Source of the DNA: Desulfovibrio desulfuricans
Lineage (GTDB): Bacteria > Desulfobacterota > Desulfovibrionia > Desulfovibrionales > Desulfovibrionaceae
Reading direction: 5' to 3'
DNA length: 64,000 nt
NCBI GenBank assembly: GCA_015062205.1
Contig: SUVB01000015.1
Span: forward strand, 47,591 to 111,590
Under the pieces are notes generated by a model. The model was given only the letters and a program-made list of their open reading frames with translations, ran no database searches and was not told the origin of the DNA. A program made the translations under genes and the position numbers. Of the stretch, positions 24,616 to 33,221 are shown one piece after another. How positions within the stretch are numbered: position 1 is the stretch's first letter; the number at the start of each line of letters is the position of its first letter.

Positions 24616-26519
24616 CGGGCATCTGCCGGATGGACGGCGCATCCCTCGCGCCGGAAGCGGGGCCGCAGGTCAGGGCCATGACCGAGCGCATGGCGCATCG
24701 CGGGCCGGACGGCGAGGGCCTCTGGACAAACGGCCCCGTGTGTCTGGGGCACCGCCGCCTGTCCATCATCGACCTCGCCGGCGGCGGCCAGCCCATGCAC
24801 AGCCATGACGGGCAGCTGACCATCGTCTTCAACGGCGAAATCTACAACTTCGCGGAACTGCGGCAGGAGCTCGCCGCCGCCGGCGGCCGCTTCCGCACGA
24901 ATTCGGATACGGAAATCATCCTTGAGGCCTATCGCCGCTGGGGGACGGACTGCCTCGCGCGCTTTGACGGCATGTTCGCCTTCGCCCTCTGGGACGCGGC
25001 AGCCCGCCGCCTGTTCTGCGCGCGCGACCGCTTCGGCAAGAAGCCCTTTTTCTATACCCTGCAGCAGGGCCGGCTGTTTTTCGCCTCGGAACTCTCCGCA
25101 CTGGAAGAAGTGCGCAGCCTGAACTTCACCATAGCCCCGCGCTCGGTCATGCGCTATCTGGCCTACGAATATGTGCCCGCCCCGCAGACCATGTACGCCG
25201 AAGCGCGCAGCCTGCCGCCCGCGCATCTGCTGCTGCTGGAGCGGGGCGACCTTTGCGTGCGCCGCTACTGGGACATGCCGGCCCCTGACGAAAGGGACAA
25301 ACGCGACGTCGCCGAACTGTGCGGAGAACTGCGCCGCCTGCTGGCCCGCGCGGTGCGGCGGCGCATGGTCAGCGACGTGCCCCTGGGCGTTTTCCTCTCC
25401 GGCGGCATCGACTCCACCATCGTGGCCGGGCTCATGGCCCGGCAGTCAGCCGCGCCCGTGAAGACCTTTTCCATCGGCTTCACCGAAGCCGCCTACGACG
25501 AATCGCGCTACGCCCGTGCGGCGGCCCGCGCCTTCGGCACGGAACACCACGAACGCGTGCTCTCCGCCACGGAGTGCGCCGACATCCTGCCCCGCATCAT
25601 CAGCGGCATGGACGTGCCCATGGCGGACGCCTCCGTGGCACCCACATGGCTGCTCTCCGGCGTCACGCGCGAAAAGGTCACTGTGGCGCTAGGCGGCGAC
25701 GGCGCGGACGAACTGTGGGCAGGATACGAGCACTATATCGGCTTCAAGATCGCCGAGTGGTACAACAGGCTTCCCGCCGCGCTGCGGCGGGGCGTCATTG
25801 AGCCTCTGGCCCGCCGCCTGCCCTCCTCTGCCGGCTATATCAACCCCCGCCTGGCCGTGGAAACCTTTCTGCGCGCGGCCCGCACGCCCGCCTGGCAACG
25901 GGTGCAGAGCATGCTCACAGCCCTGACCCCGGACATGCAGGAAGCCCTGCTGGCCGCCCCCTTCAAGGAGCAGGCCCCCGGTTTTCTCGCGCCGGAAACG
26001 CTCTTCGCCCCCACGCGGGCGCAATATGAGCACTGGCAGCCGCGCGAGGCGGCCGCGCCCCTGGCGCGCGCCTTCCACGTCTACGTGCGGCAGTTCCTGC
26101 CGGAAGACATTCTGGTCAAGGTGGACCGCTGCTCCATGCTGCACAGCCTGGAAGTGCGCGCCCCCTTTCTGGACAGGGATGCGGCCGAATTTGCGGCGCG
26201 GCTGCCCGTACGGCACAGGCTGCACGGCTTCCGCCGCAAGTGGCTGCTCAAGAAGGCCTTTGCCGATCTGCTGCCGCCGGAAATCCTGCACCGCAACAAG
26301 CGCGGTTTCCAAATACCCGTGGCCCAGTGGCTGCGCGGGCGCATGCGTCCGCTCATGGAGGACATGCTCTGCGCCGGGGCGCTGCGCCAACAGGGCATTT
26401 TCGATCCGCAGGCCGTACGCGCCCTGATGGACGAACACATCTCCGGCCGGGCCGACTTGCGCAAGCCCCTGTGGACCCTGCTGGTCTTCCAGCTCTGGCG
26501 GAAGGCCCACCGGGGCTGA
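24603..26519 (+). CDS. asnB: Asparagine synthase-type glutamine amidotransferase
   Basis: The 638-residue protein begins MCGIAGI, so C2 is the glutaminase nucleophile after Met removal. The Ntn-type glutaminase domain has RHRGPDGEG-like AHRGPDGEG, LGHRRLSIIDL and NGEIYNF. The synthetase domain has the PP-loop LSGGIDST at about residues 265-271 and GGDGADELWAGY. It forms an amide from glutamine-derived ammonia. Members in surface-polysaccharide clusters often amidate sugars instead of aspartate. The 13-base overlap with the upstream glycosyltransferase supports such a role here, although plain asparagine synthesis cannot be excluded. Confidence 0.92.
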   Translation: MCGIAGICRMDGASLAPEAGPQVRAMTERMAHRGPDGEGLWTNGPVCLGHRRLSIIDLAGGGQPMHSHDGQLTIVFNGEIYNFAELRQELAAAGGRFRTNSDTEIILEAYRRWGTDCLARFDGMFAFALWDAAARRLFCARDRFGKKPFFYTLQQGRLFFASELSALEEVRSLNFTIAPRSVMRYLAYEYVPAPQTMYAEARSLPPAHLLLLERGDLCVRRYWDMPAPDERDKRDVAELCGELRRLLARAVRRRMVSDVPLGVFLSGGIDSTIVAGLMARQSAAPVKTFSIGFTEAAYDESRYARAAARAFGTEHHERVLSATECADILPRIISGMDVPMADASVAPTWLLSGVTREKVTVALGGDGADELWAGYEHYIGFKIAEWYNRLPAALRRGVIEPLARRLPSSAGYINPRLAVETFLRAARTPAWQRVQSMLTALTPDMQEALLAAPFKEQAPGFLAPETLFAPTRAQYEHWQPREAAAPLARAFHVYVRQFLPEDILVKVDRCSMLHSLEVRAPFLDRDAAEFAARLPVRHRLHGFRRKWLLKKAFADLLPPEILHRNKRGFQIPVAQWLRGRMRPLMEDMLCAGALRQQGIFDPQAVRALMDEHISGRADLRKPLWTLLVFQLWRKAHRG

Positions 26520-26625
26520 AAGCGGCGCGCTTTCCCCGCCGTCCGCCCTTGCCAGCGGCAGGAAAATGCGTATATCTGGCATACGGCGCGCAGTGCGCCG
26601 CCATCCCTTCTCCAGTGAGGAACAC

Positions 26626-27495
26626 ATGACCAGCCAGTTAAAAACCGTCTTTCTCCTTGCCCTGCTGTCGGGCATCATCATCGTGCTGGGCGGCATGCTG
26701 GGCGGACGTTCCGGCGTCATTCTCGCCTTCGGCCTTGCGCTGCTCATGAATGTGGGCAGCTACTGGTACTCGGACAAAATTGTGCTTTCCATGTACCACG
26801 CACGCGAACTGGCCCCTGAAGAGGCCCCCCTGCTGCACCGGATCGTCGAAGAGTTGGCCCGCAACGCGGGCATTCCCAAACCGCGCGTCTGCGTGGTTCC
26901 CGAAGAGGCCCCCAACGCCTTCGCCACGGGCCGCAACCCGGAACATGCCGTGGTGGCCGTGACCGACGGCATCCTGCGCCTGCTCTCGCCCGAAGAGCTG
27001 CGCGGCGTGCTGGCCCACGAGATGGGCCACATCGCCAACCGCGACATTCTTATCCAGACCATCGCGGGCGTCATGGCCTCGGCCATTGTGACGCTGGCCC
27101 ACATCTTCCAGTTCACGGCCATTTTCGGCGGCCACCGCGACGAGGAAGGGGGCGGGGGCAATCCCATAGCCGCCCTGGCGCTGGCCCTGCTGGCCCCCAT
27201 GGCCGCCGGGCTCATCCAAATGGCCATCTCCCGTTCACGCGAATACCTGGCCGACGAGACCGGCGCGCGCCTCTGCGGGCAGCCCTTGGCCTTGGCGGGC
27301 GCGCTCCGCAAACTGGCCGTGCAGAGTGGACAAATCCCCATGCAGTCGGGCAATCCCAGCACGGAACAGATGTTCATTGTCACGCCCATGTACGCCATGG
27401 GCGGCATGGCCGGGCTGTTCAGCACCCACCCGCCCATTGAAGAACGCATCCGCCGCCTGCAGGACATGGCGGCCTACGCCCGTCAGGGACGGTAA
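26626..27495 (+). CDS. htpX: Membrane zinc protease HtpX
   Basis: HtpX is an inner-membrane M48 metalloprotease that clears damaged membrane proteins. The 289-residue product has two N-terminal spans (VFLLALLSGIIIVLGGML and VILAFGLALLMNVGSYW), the zinc site HEMGH (H131, E132, H135), two further hydrophobic stretches after it, and the third zinc ligand region SREYLADETGA. The length is typical. The ATG at 26626 follows GTGAGGAA. A small lipoprotein gene follows after 10 bases. Confidence 0.95.
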   Translation: MTSQLKTVFLLALLSGIIIVLGGMLGGRSGVILAFGLALLMNVGSYWYSDKIVLSMYHARELAPEEAPLLHRIVEELARNAGIPKPRVCVVPEEAPNAFATGRNPEHAVVAVTDGILRLLSPEELRGVLAHEMGHIANRDILIQTIAGVMASAIVTLAHIFQFTAIFGGHRDEEGGGGNPIAALALALLAPMAAGLIQMAISRSREYLADETGARLCGQPLALAGALRKLAVQSGQIPMQSGNPSTEQMFIVTPMYAMGGMAGLFSTHPPIEERIRRLQDMAAYARQGR

Positions 27496-27505
27496 GGCAG
27501 GTCAT

Positions 27506-27901
27506 ATGAAACTCCCCCGCATGCTTCTTTGGCTGCCCATGGCCCTGCTTTCGGCCTGCGCCGCGCCACAGACGGAGACGGCGCAACTGCCCACGCCCGA
27601 GGAATGCCCCTTTGTCTATGTGGCCGCGCCCGGTAACTACATCATTGATATCGCCAGCGGAGCCGAGGTGATTCTGGACCCCGGCGTTCAGGACTTCGAG
27701 TTGTTCTGTGACGCCGACATGGCCCGCAGCGCTGTAGACAGGGGCGTGAGCGCCGGCGACCTGCCCGAAGGGGACTGGCGCATCTACCGCCTGGACGGCC
27801 AGATGGAAGATCTGGGACAGGCCCTGGGCGGCGGACGCTATGCCCTGGGCCGCATGGCGCAGATTGTGGACTGGGTGACGGAACAGCCTGTCATACCCTA
27901 A
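27506..27901 (+). CDS. Small lipoprotein of unknown function
   Basis: The 131-residue product has a lipoprotein signal ending LLSAC (lipid cysteine about residue 18). The mature part has two cysteines (EECPFVYV and LFCDADM) that may pair. The DWRIYRLDGQMEDLGQAL segment looks like a folded domain, but I do not recognise it. It starts 10 bases after htpX and ends right before a strong terminator, so it is the second gene of an htpX operon and may be an envelope-stress partner. Confidence 0.8.
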   Translation: MKLPRMLLWLPMALLSACAAPQTETAQLPTPEECPFVYVAAPGNYIIDIASGAEVILDPGVQDFELFCDADMARSAVDRGVSAGDLPEGDWRIYRLDGQMEDLGQALGGGRYALGRMAQIVDWVTEQPVIP

Positions 27902-27950
27902 CCGATATTCCCTTTGATTCGACAGGAGAACCAAAGGGAATATCGGTTTT
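27902..27950 (+). terminator. Rho-independent terminator between convergent genes
   Basis: A perfect 15-bp stem (27902-27916 against 27932-27946) followed by TTTT. It lies directly behind the lipoprotein gene and just before the 3' end of the convergent acetyltransferase gene. Confidence 0.95.
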
Positions 27951-27955
27951 GCGGG

Positions 27956-28519
27956 CTATTTCAGCTTTTTGACATACCGCACGTCGCAGGCAAAATGCGC
28001 TGTCGGCATAAGCGGTTCAGACGTTCTTATGAATCCGTTTTTTTCATAAAATTTTTGCGCAGCAATCATGGTACGCAGTGTTTCCAGATAACATATGCTG
28101 TAATGCACTGCTGCATAATTCAACGCCACAGTTAACAGGGCTTGTGCCAGCCCTGTTCCTCGTGCGTTTTGTGAGCAATACATTTTTTGCAGTTCACAAA
28201 CACCGTGTGCGGCATCAAGGCTGCCGATGCCCGCACCGCCGATGACAGCATCGTTGCTGTCAACGCCAACCCAGTATTTATTGCCCTTCGTGGCATATAC
28301 TTCCGAAAAACGCCCCAGATCAGGATCTGTCCAGGCCGTGCCGGCATGACTTGCGCCAAACTCCATCAGACAGGTTCTGATGAGCTGCTCAACGGCGCTG
28401 TTGTCTTCCGGCCGAATTTCACGGATACCGAAAGTCCGCCCGGCTCCCCCGCTCCCCGGGACAGGCAGCCCGGACGCGTCCGCCCTGCCTGCCATTTCTG
28501 CTTTTTTCATCGCCGCCAT
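27956..28519 (-). CDS. GNAT family N-acetyltransferase
   Basis: The 187-residue product from the ATG at 28519 has GNAT features: a first strand FGIREIRPEDNSAVEQLIR, the acetyl-CoA-binding region MYCSQNARGTGLAQALL (Q/R-x-x-G-x-G/A pattern) and the late motif AQKFYEKNGF. It transfers an acetyl group from acetyl-CoA to an unknown amine, in the cytoplasm. The frame is open to 28621, but GGGAAAG before 28519 supports the shorter form; ATG 28510 is also possible. Base composition is more AT-rich than its neighbours, hinting at recent acquisition. Confidence 0.83.
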   Translation of the reverse strand: MAAMKKAEMAGRADASGLPVPGSGGAGRTFGIREIRPEDNSAVEQLIRTCLMEFGASHAGTAWTDPDLGRFSEVYATKGNKYWVGVDSNDAVIGGAGIGSLDAAHGVCELQKMYCSQNARGTGLAQALLTVALNYAAVHYSICYLETLRTMIAAQKFYEKNGFIRTSEPLMPTAHFACDVRYVKKLK

Positions 28520-28617
28520 TAAGACTTTCCCGTGTTTTTGGGGCAGTTCCCCCTGATGGCGCGGCCCTGCCGCCGCAACGGCCCTTCTTTTCCGGGGGCG
28601 CTCCACGCCGGGGCCTG

Positions 28618-29769
28618 TCACCGCAGGGCGGCGTACTGCGCCTTCATCTGCTTCACGCGGGCCACATAGGCGCGGGTTTCCCGCGCGGGCAGCCGCGAAA
28701 CGAGGTCACTGTACAACTCTTCGGCAGTCATGGCGTTAATGCGCTCCACGGCCTGTTCGTTGGTGGGGCCGTAAAAGCGCAGCAGACGGTTGGGCCCCAT
28801 GTTGTAGGCGGCCACGGCGCAGTATTCGCGGGACTGCGGGTCACGCACGCCGCCGAAGTAGCGGGTGTGCAAAATATGCAGATAGGCGGTGCCGTAACGG
28901 ATATTGACCTCCGGCTCGCTCAGTTCCGCAAAGCCCACAGTGCCGGAACGTCCGTAGAGAAAACGGTGGATCTCGCCGCCGGCCGTGCCGGGCAATATCT
29001 GCATCAGCCCCATGGCCGACCTGTTGCTGACGAGCGTGGTGGAAAAATTGCTCTCGCTGTGGATGATGGCGTACACCAGCGCCGTGCTCAGGCTGAAACG
29101 CCCGGCGAACTGCTCCACCAGCTGCCGATAATTGCCGGCGCTGCCCGAGCGGCCCTCCCGCGTCACAGAACGCTCCGCCTCCCGGCGGGCCAGCTCTCGC
29201 CGCAGGAGGGCGAGGGCCGCCCGTGGCGAACCGGCGTTCTGCCGGGCCACGAGTTCTTCCGCATTGCCCCAGCGCAGGGGACGCCCCGAGGCATCCAGCG
29301 CGTCACCGTACTGACGCGGCTGATTGGTCAGCAGTGCGGGCATGGACACGCCGTCCATGGCCAGCAGGGGAGAAAAGTCGCCCTGCGCGTCCCCGCTGAA
29401 GGCCAGGGGCTGCCCGCCGGCGGCAAGGCGCACGCCGGACGCCTCAAAGGCGACGATATGCCGTTCTTCCGGGGGCGGTTCAGGCGTGGAATACAGCGCG
29501 TATTCCTCTTCCCCGGCATAGACGTATGCGGCGGCATTCTCGGACGAAACCCGGAGGGCCGGACGGCGGATAGCCCACTGATGCACGCCGTCGCCGTGCG
29601 GCAAAATGCCCTCGGGGATGTCTTCCGGGCGAAGGCTGACCACAACGTCGCTGGCGCGGCGGCGCAGTTCCGGCCCCTCACTCTGCGGCACGAACCCGGC
29701 CAGCAGGCCCAGCAGCAGCGTTGCGGCAGCCAGACCGCACGAAAGCAGCAAAACGGCACTACGCTTCAT
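28618..29769 (-). CDS. Lytic murein transglycosylase (MltC/Slt-like)
   Basis: The 383-residue protein has an N-terminal membrane anchor or signal (AVLLLSCGLAAATLLLGLLA), a middle region of about 200 residues, and a C-terminal SLT lysozyme-like domain. The catalytic glutamate lies in YAIIHSESNF, followed by SAMGLMQILP and the AAYNMGPNRLLRFYG motif. It should cleave peptidoglycan glycan strands with formation of 1,6-anhydro ends, outside the inner membrane. The domain order resembles MltC. The ATG follows GGGAGGGG on the minus strand. Confidence 0.88.
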   Translation of the reverse strand: MKRSAVLLLSCGLAAATLLLGLLAGFVPQSEGPELRRRASDVVVSLRPEDIPEGILPHGDGVHQWAIRRPALRVSSENAAAYVYAGEEEYALYSTPEPPPEERHIVAFEASGVRLAAGGQPLAFSGDAQGDFSPLLAMDGVSMPALLTNQPRQYGDALDASGRPLRWGNAEELVARQNAGSPRAALALLRRELARREAERSVTREGRSGSAGNYRQLVEQFAGRFSLSTALVYAIIHSESNFSTTLVSNRSAMGLMQILPGTAGGEIHRFLYGRSGTVGFAELSEPEVNIRYGTAYLHILHTRYFGGVRDPQSREYCAVAAYNMGPNRLLRFYGPTNEQAVERINAMTAEELYSDLVSRLPARETRAYVARVKQMKAQYAALR

Positions 29770-30111
29770 GACACCCCTCCCGGAGCAGTTTCACCATACA
29801 CGTTTTGCGGCACGAGGCACATACTCCCGACAGGACTAAAAATAGTATTTCTCCCAACATATTACGCTGCGCGATGGCGGCAATATGACGCCGAGCAGGC
29901 CTGTGACGCGCTGTTGTCACATGCTATGCAAAAAATTTGCCATAGTGCCGAACAGTGCGCAGCCACAGGGGGAGGCTGCTGTAATCCGGGCAGCTCGTTG
30001 ACCTGCCGCCCAAGAGCGCCTATACTTTCCCCCCCGGTCGGACCGCAGCATGGACGCGCACGCCGTTGCCGTCGCGCTTGCGCGCCCGGACAGCCGGCAA
30101 CGGAGTCTCTC
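29770..30111. other. Intergenic region between divergent transglycosylase and GAF-protein genes
   Basis: This 342-base spacer is more AT-rich than its surroundings (29840-29945) and must carry promoters for both genes. I see no well-spaced -35/-10 pair. An imperfect palindrome inside it is listed separately. No gene is seen. Confidence 0.4.
29924..29945. promoter_or_regulatory. Near-palindrome, possible operator
   Basis: CTATGCAAA at 29924-29932 and TTTGCCATAG at 29936-29945 are inverted copies with one extra base, separated by AAA. It lies in the AT-rich part of the divergent spacer. No matching regulator is known to me. Confidence 0.3.
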
Positions 30112-31230
30112 TTGTCCCAGCACTCGCCTGCATATATCCGTGAAGAAATCACGCGGTTGCTCAAGTATGCGCCGCCGGAAATGCGCGCTGCGGCCATCGC
30201 CCTTCTGCCGGCCGCCAGACGCTCGCTTGCCGCAGGCTACCACCCGGCCGTGCGCGGCGTGCCCCTGCGCGGCTGGCGCTGCCTGCTCATGCTGCTCAGC
30301 TCGGTGGCGGCCATGCAGACCGACGCGGAAATGCTGCTGCGCGTCTCCAACGACCTGCTGGGCATTGCCGACCGCATGGCCCCGCCCGGGGAAGTGTTGC
30401 GCCAGAGCGCGGAAATCCTCGTCCACGCCCTGTACGCCGATCTCTACGTCTGCCGTCTGCGCACGCCCGACGGCCAATGGAACGTGCGCTCCGCCGCCGC
30501 GGCGGACGGCGGCAGCATCCCCATTGTCGCGCCCATGCTGGAAGAAGGCCTGCGCGGACACCCCGTCATGCGCGCCATCCTTGACGGGCGCACCCGCTAT
30601 GTGGTCTCCAACAATCTGCAGGCGCTGGACAAGGGCGGCGAGTCCTTTGACTGCGTCATCTACAAGGAGGGCTACCGCTCGCGCCTGGCCTTTGTGCTGC
30701 GCGAACGCAACGACCGCCCGCCCTTCGGGCTGGTCATGCTCTACACCAGGCGCGAATACGGCTTTGAGAGTTTTGACGAACGCTTCCTCGCCAAATGCGC
30801 GGCCATTGTCTCGCTGACCGTGGGCCGCCGCGTGGCCGTGGCGCGCGACACGCTGGAAAAGGCCGCCGGCGCCATGGCCCACTACGGCAACAACGCCCTC
30901 AACGTCATGCGCAACCAGGCGGAATACTGCGGTGAACTGGTGGAAGACATCGACGCGAACCGGGCCCGCTCCCTGCGCCTGGCGCGCCAGCTGCTGGCCG
31001 AATTCCCCGAGGATTCGCGCGGCCGCGCCCTGGCGCGGGAACTGGAGCTGGCCCTGGCCCGTACGGACCTCACCGAGCTGGCCGGCCATCTGGGCGGCGT
31101 GCTGGAAGGCACGCGCCGCATGACGCGCATCATCAAATCCCTCAAGAAATCCGCCGAGCGGCCCCGCCTCATGCATTACGCCCTGGGGCAGGACGTGCTG
31201 CGCCTTGAGGACGCCGAACGCGAGGACTGA
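30112..31230 (+). CDS. GAF-like sensor protein with a histidine-kinase-type H-box but no ATPase domain
   Basis: The product is 372 residues from a TTG start at 30112, which has GGAG seven bases upstream; ATG 30181 is the first in-frame ATG but has no such site. The region about 85-245 looks like a GAF domain (ALYADLYVCRLRTPDGQWNV, then LAFVLRERNDRPPFGLVMLY). After it comes AGAMAHYGNNALNVMRNQAE, which resembles the phosphoacceptor H-box of histidine kinases. A helical stretch ending TRRMTRIIKSLKKSAERP follows, and the protein stops soon after. No N, G1 or G2 boxes of the kinase ATPase domain are present. It may be a phosphotransfer or adaptor protein working with another kinase. Confidence 0.7.
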   Translation: MSQHSPAYIREEITRLLKYAPPEMRAAAIALLPAARRSLAAGYHPAVRGVPLRGWRCLLMLLSSVAAMQTDAEMLLRVSNDLLGIADRMAPPGEVLRQSAEILVHALYADLYVCRLRTPDGQWNVRSAAAADGGSIPIVAPMLEEGLRGHPVMRAILDGRTRYVVSNNLQALDKGGESFDCVIYKEGYRSRLAFVLRERNDRPPFGLVMLYTRREYGFESFDERFLAKCAAIVSLTVGRRVAVARDTLEKAAGAMAHYGNNALNVMRNQAEYCGELVEDIDANRARSLRLARQLLAEFPEDSRGRALARELELALARTDLTELAGHLGGVLEGTRRMTRIIKSLKKSAERPRLMHYALGQDVLRLEDAERED

Positions 31231-31309
31231 ACGTGCGCGCCGGAACCGATGCCGCCCCTGCCCCCTCCTCTCCCCCCGCCCGCGCAACGCCGCCCGCCGG
31301 GGGACGCTC

Positions 31310-32299
31310 GTGACTGCGGCCCCGGCCCTGCCGCGCTGCCCCGGCGCGCCCCCTGCCCTGCCCTTCGGCCCTGACCGCCCGTGGCTGGCCCCGCTGGCCG
31401 GATACAGCGACCTGCCCTTCCGCCTGCTCTGCCGGGAATACGGCGCGGCCGTCTGCGTGACGGAGATGGTCAGCGCCAAGGGGCTTGTCTACGCAAGCCC
31501 CGGCACCGGCGAACTGCTGCGCACCCTGCCGGAGGACCAGCCGCTGGTCGTGCAGCTCTTCGGGGCCGAACCCGCCTTTCTGGCCCGCGCCGTGGAACTG
31601 CTGCGCGGTGCGGGCTTCGGCTGGTTTGATCTGAACGTGGGCTGCTCGGTGCGCAAGGTGCTGCGACAGGGTGCGGGCGCGGCCATGCTGGGCGACACGG
31701 GCAATCTTCTGAACGCGGCCCGCGCCATGCTGGCGGCCGCCGGACCGGGACGCGTGGGCTTCAAGCTGCGTCTGGGCCTGGACGAAACCCGCCCGGTGCT
31801 GCCCGACCTGGCCCTGCGTCTGGAAGATGCGGGCGCGGGCTGGCTGACCCTGCACCCGCGCACGGCGCGGGACGGCTTCGGCGGCGCGGCGCGGCAGGAG
31901 GAGCTGGCCCGCCTTGCGCCGCGCCTGTCCATTCCGCTGCTGGCCAGCGGCGATCTGTTCTCGGCTGCGGACGGCGTGCGCTGCCTGCGCGAGACCGGCG
32001 CCACGGGCGTCATGTATGCGCGCGGGGCCATGCACAACCCGGCGATTTTCGCGGATCACGCGGCCCTTCTGGCGGGCAGGCCCCCGGCGGCGGCCGGGGC
32101 GTCCCGCCTCAAGACCATGATTCTGCGCCATGTGACGCTTGCCCGCGCGCACTGTCCCGGCACGGCGGCCCTGTGGAAGATGCGCTCCGTAGTCCCGCGC
32201 TATGTGCGCGGCCTGCCGGGCGCGCGGGCCTTGCGCCAGGAACTCTGCCGGTGTACGGATTGGCCTGCGCTGGAACGTTTGCTGGATCAGTATCTGTAA
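31310..32299 (+). CDS. tRNA-dihydrouridine synthase (Dus family)
   Basis: The 329-residue product reduces uridine in tRNA using FMN and NAD(P)H. Visible family features are LAPLAGYSDLPFRLLCREYG near the start, EMVSAKGL, VQLFGAEP, DLNVGCSVRKVLRQGAGAAM (catalytic cysteine in the NxGC segment), LTLHPRTARDGFGG, and ASGDLFS...TGVMYARGAMHNP. The GTG start at 31310 follows GGGGGA; the frame continues upstream, but that part is not conserved-looking. It most resembles the DusB/DusA type. It lies 79 bases behind the GAF protein and 47 bases before ispH. Confidence 0.92.
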   Translation: MTAAPALPRCPGAPPALPFGPDRPWLAPLAGYSDLPFRLLCREYGAAVCVTEMVSAKGLVYASPGTGELLRTLPEDQPLVVQLFGAEPAFLARAVELLRGAGFGWFDLNVGCSVRKVLRQGAGAAMLGDTGNLLNAARAMLAAAGPGRVGFKLRLGLDETRPVLPDLALRLEDAGAGWLTLHPRTARDGFGGAARQEELARLAPRLSIPLLASGDLFSAADGVRCLRETGATGVMYARGAMHNPAIFADHAALLAGRPPAAAGASRLKTMILRHVTLARAHCPGTAALWKMRSVVPRYVRGLPGARALRQELCRCTDWPALERLLDQYL

Positions 32300-32346
32300 C
32301 CGTTGCGCAACGCCGCGTTGCGGCACAGCCCGCGGGGGAGGACATC

Positions 32347-33186
32347 ATGGACGTGTACCGCGCCAAGACGGCAGGCTTCTGCATGGGCGTCAGTCTGGCG
32401 CTGCAAAAACTGGACGCGGCGCTGGGCGACGCCGGGCGCATCTGCACGCTGGGCCCCATCATCCACAACCCTCAGGTGCTGCGCGACTATGAGGAAAGGG
32501 GCGTGTTCTGCGCGCGCAATCCCTCGGAGCTGCGGGCGGGCGACGTGGCCGTCATCCGCGCGCACGGCATTGCCCGCCGTGTGGAAGACGCCGTGCGGCA
32601 GAGCGGCGCGCGCATTGTGGACGCCACCTGTCCCAAGGTCAAGAAAGCCCAGCTGGCCATTGCCCGGGCCACGGCCTGCGGGGCTGCCCTGCTGCTCTTC
32701 GGCGAGGCGGAACACCCCGAAGTGCGCGGACTGGTCTCCTATGCCGAGGGACCGGCGCACGTCTTCGGCGGCCCGGAAGAACTGGCCGCGCTGCGCCTCG
32801 ACACCGCAGCCCCCTATGTGCTGGCCTCGCAGACCACACAGGACAAGGAACTCTTCAAATCCATCGAATCCACGCTCCGGCGGACCCTTGCCGACCTCAC
32901 GGTGCTCTCCACCATCTGCGACGCCACCCGCGAACGGCAGGAGGAAGCGCGCGAGATTGCCTCCCAGGTGGATGTCATGGTAATTATCGGGGGCAGGCAG
33001 AGCGGCAACACCCGCAGGCTGGCCGATGTAGCCGCCTTGAGCGGCGTCGCCACCTATCATGTGGAGCGCGTTGAAGAACTCAATGCCGAAAATTTTTCAC
33101 AGAAATGCCGCGCCGGGCTAACGGCCGGCGCATCTACGCCGAAAAGCCTCATTGACGCGGCGCACTCGTGGCTGCTGTCGCTCTGA
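32347..33186 (+). CDS. ispH: 4-hydroxy-3-methylbut-2-enyl diphosphate reductase
   Basis: IspH carries out the last step of the MEP isoprenoid pathway, giving IPP and DMAPP. The 279-residue product has the three [4Fe-4S] cysteines C12 (GFCMGV), C95 (DATCPK) and C191 (TICDATRERQ), the histidines in IIHNP and EHPEVRGL, and the RQSGNTRRL motif. The ATG follows GGGGGAGG. The enzyme is oxygen-sensitive, which fits an anaerobe. It sits between the dus gene and cheV in the same direction. Confidence 0.97.
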   Translation: MDVYRAKTAGFCMGVSLALQKLDAALGDAGRICTLGPIIHNPQVLRDYEERGVFCARNPSELRAGDVAVIRAHGIARRVEDAVRQSGARIVDATCPKVKKAQLAIARATACGAALLLFGEAEHPEVRGLVSYAEGPAHVFGGPEELAALRLDTAAPYVLASQTTQDKELFKSIESTLRRTLADLTVLSTICDATRERQEEAREIASQVDVMVIIGGRQSGNTRRLADVAALSGVATYHVERVEELNAENFSQKCRAGLTAGASTPKSLIDAAHSWLLSL

Positions 33187-33221
33187 CTTCGTTTTCCTGA
33201 CGCGGACCTCTCGGAGGCAGT

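Noticed and set aside
28867..30111. Upstream extension of the GAF-protein frame by more than 400 codons
   Set aside because: The extension is antisense to the lytic transglycosylase gene and crosses the intergenic region. The TTG at 30112 with GGAG before it is a better start.
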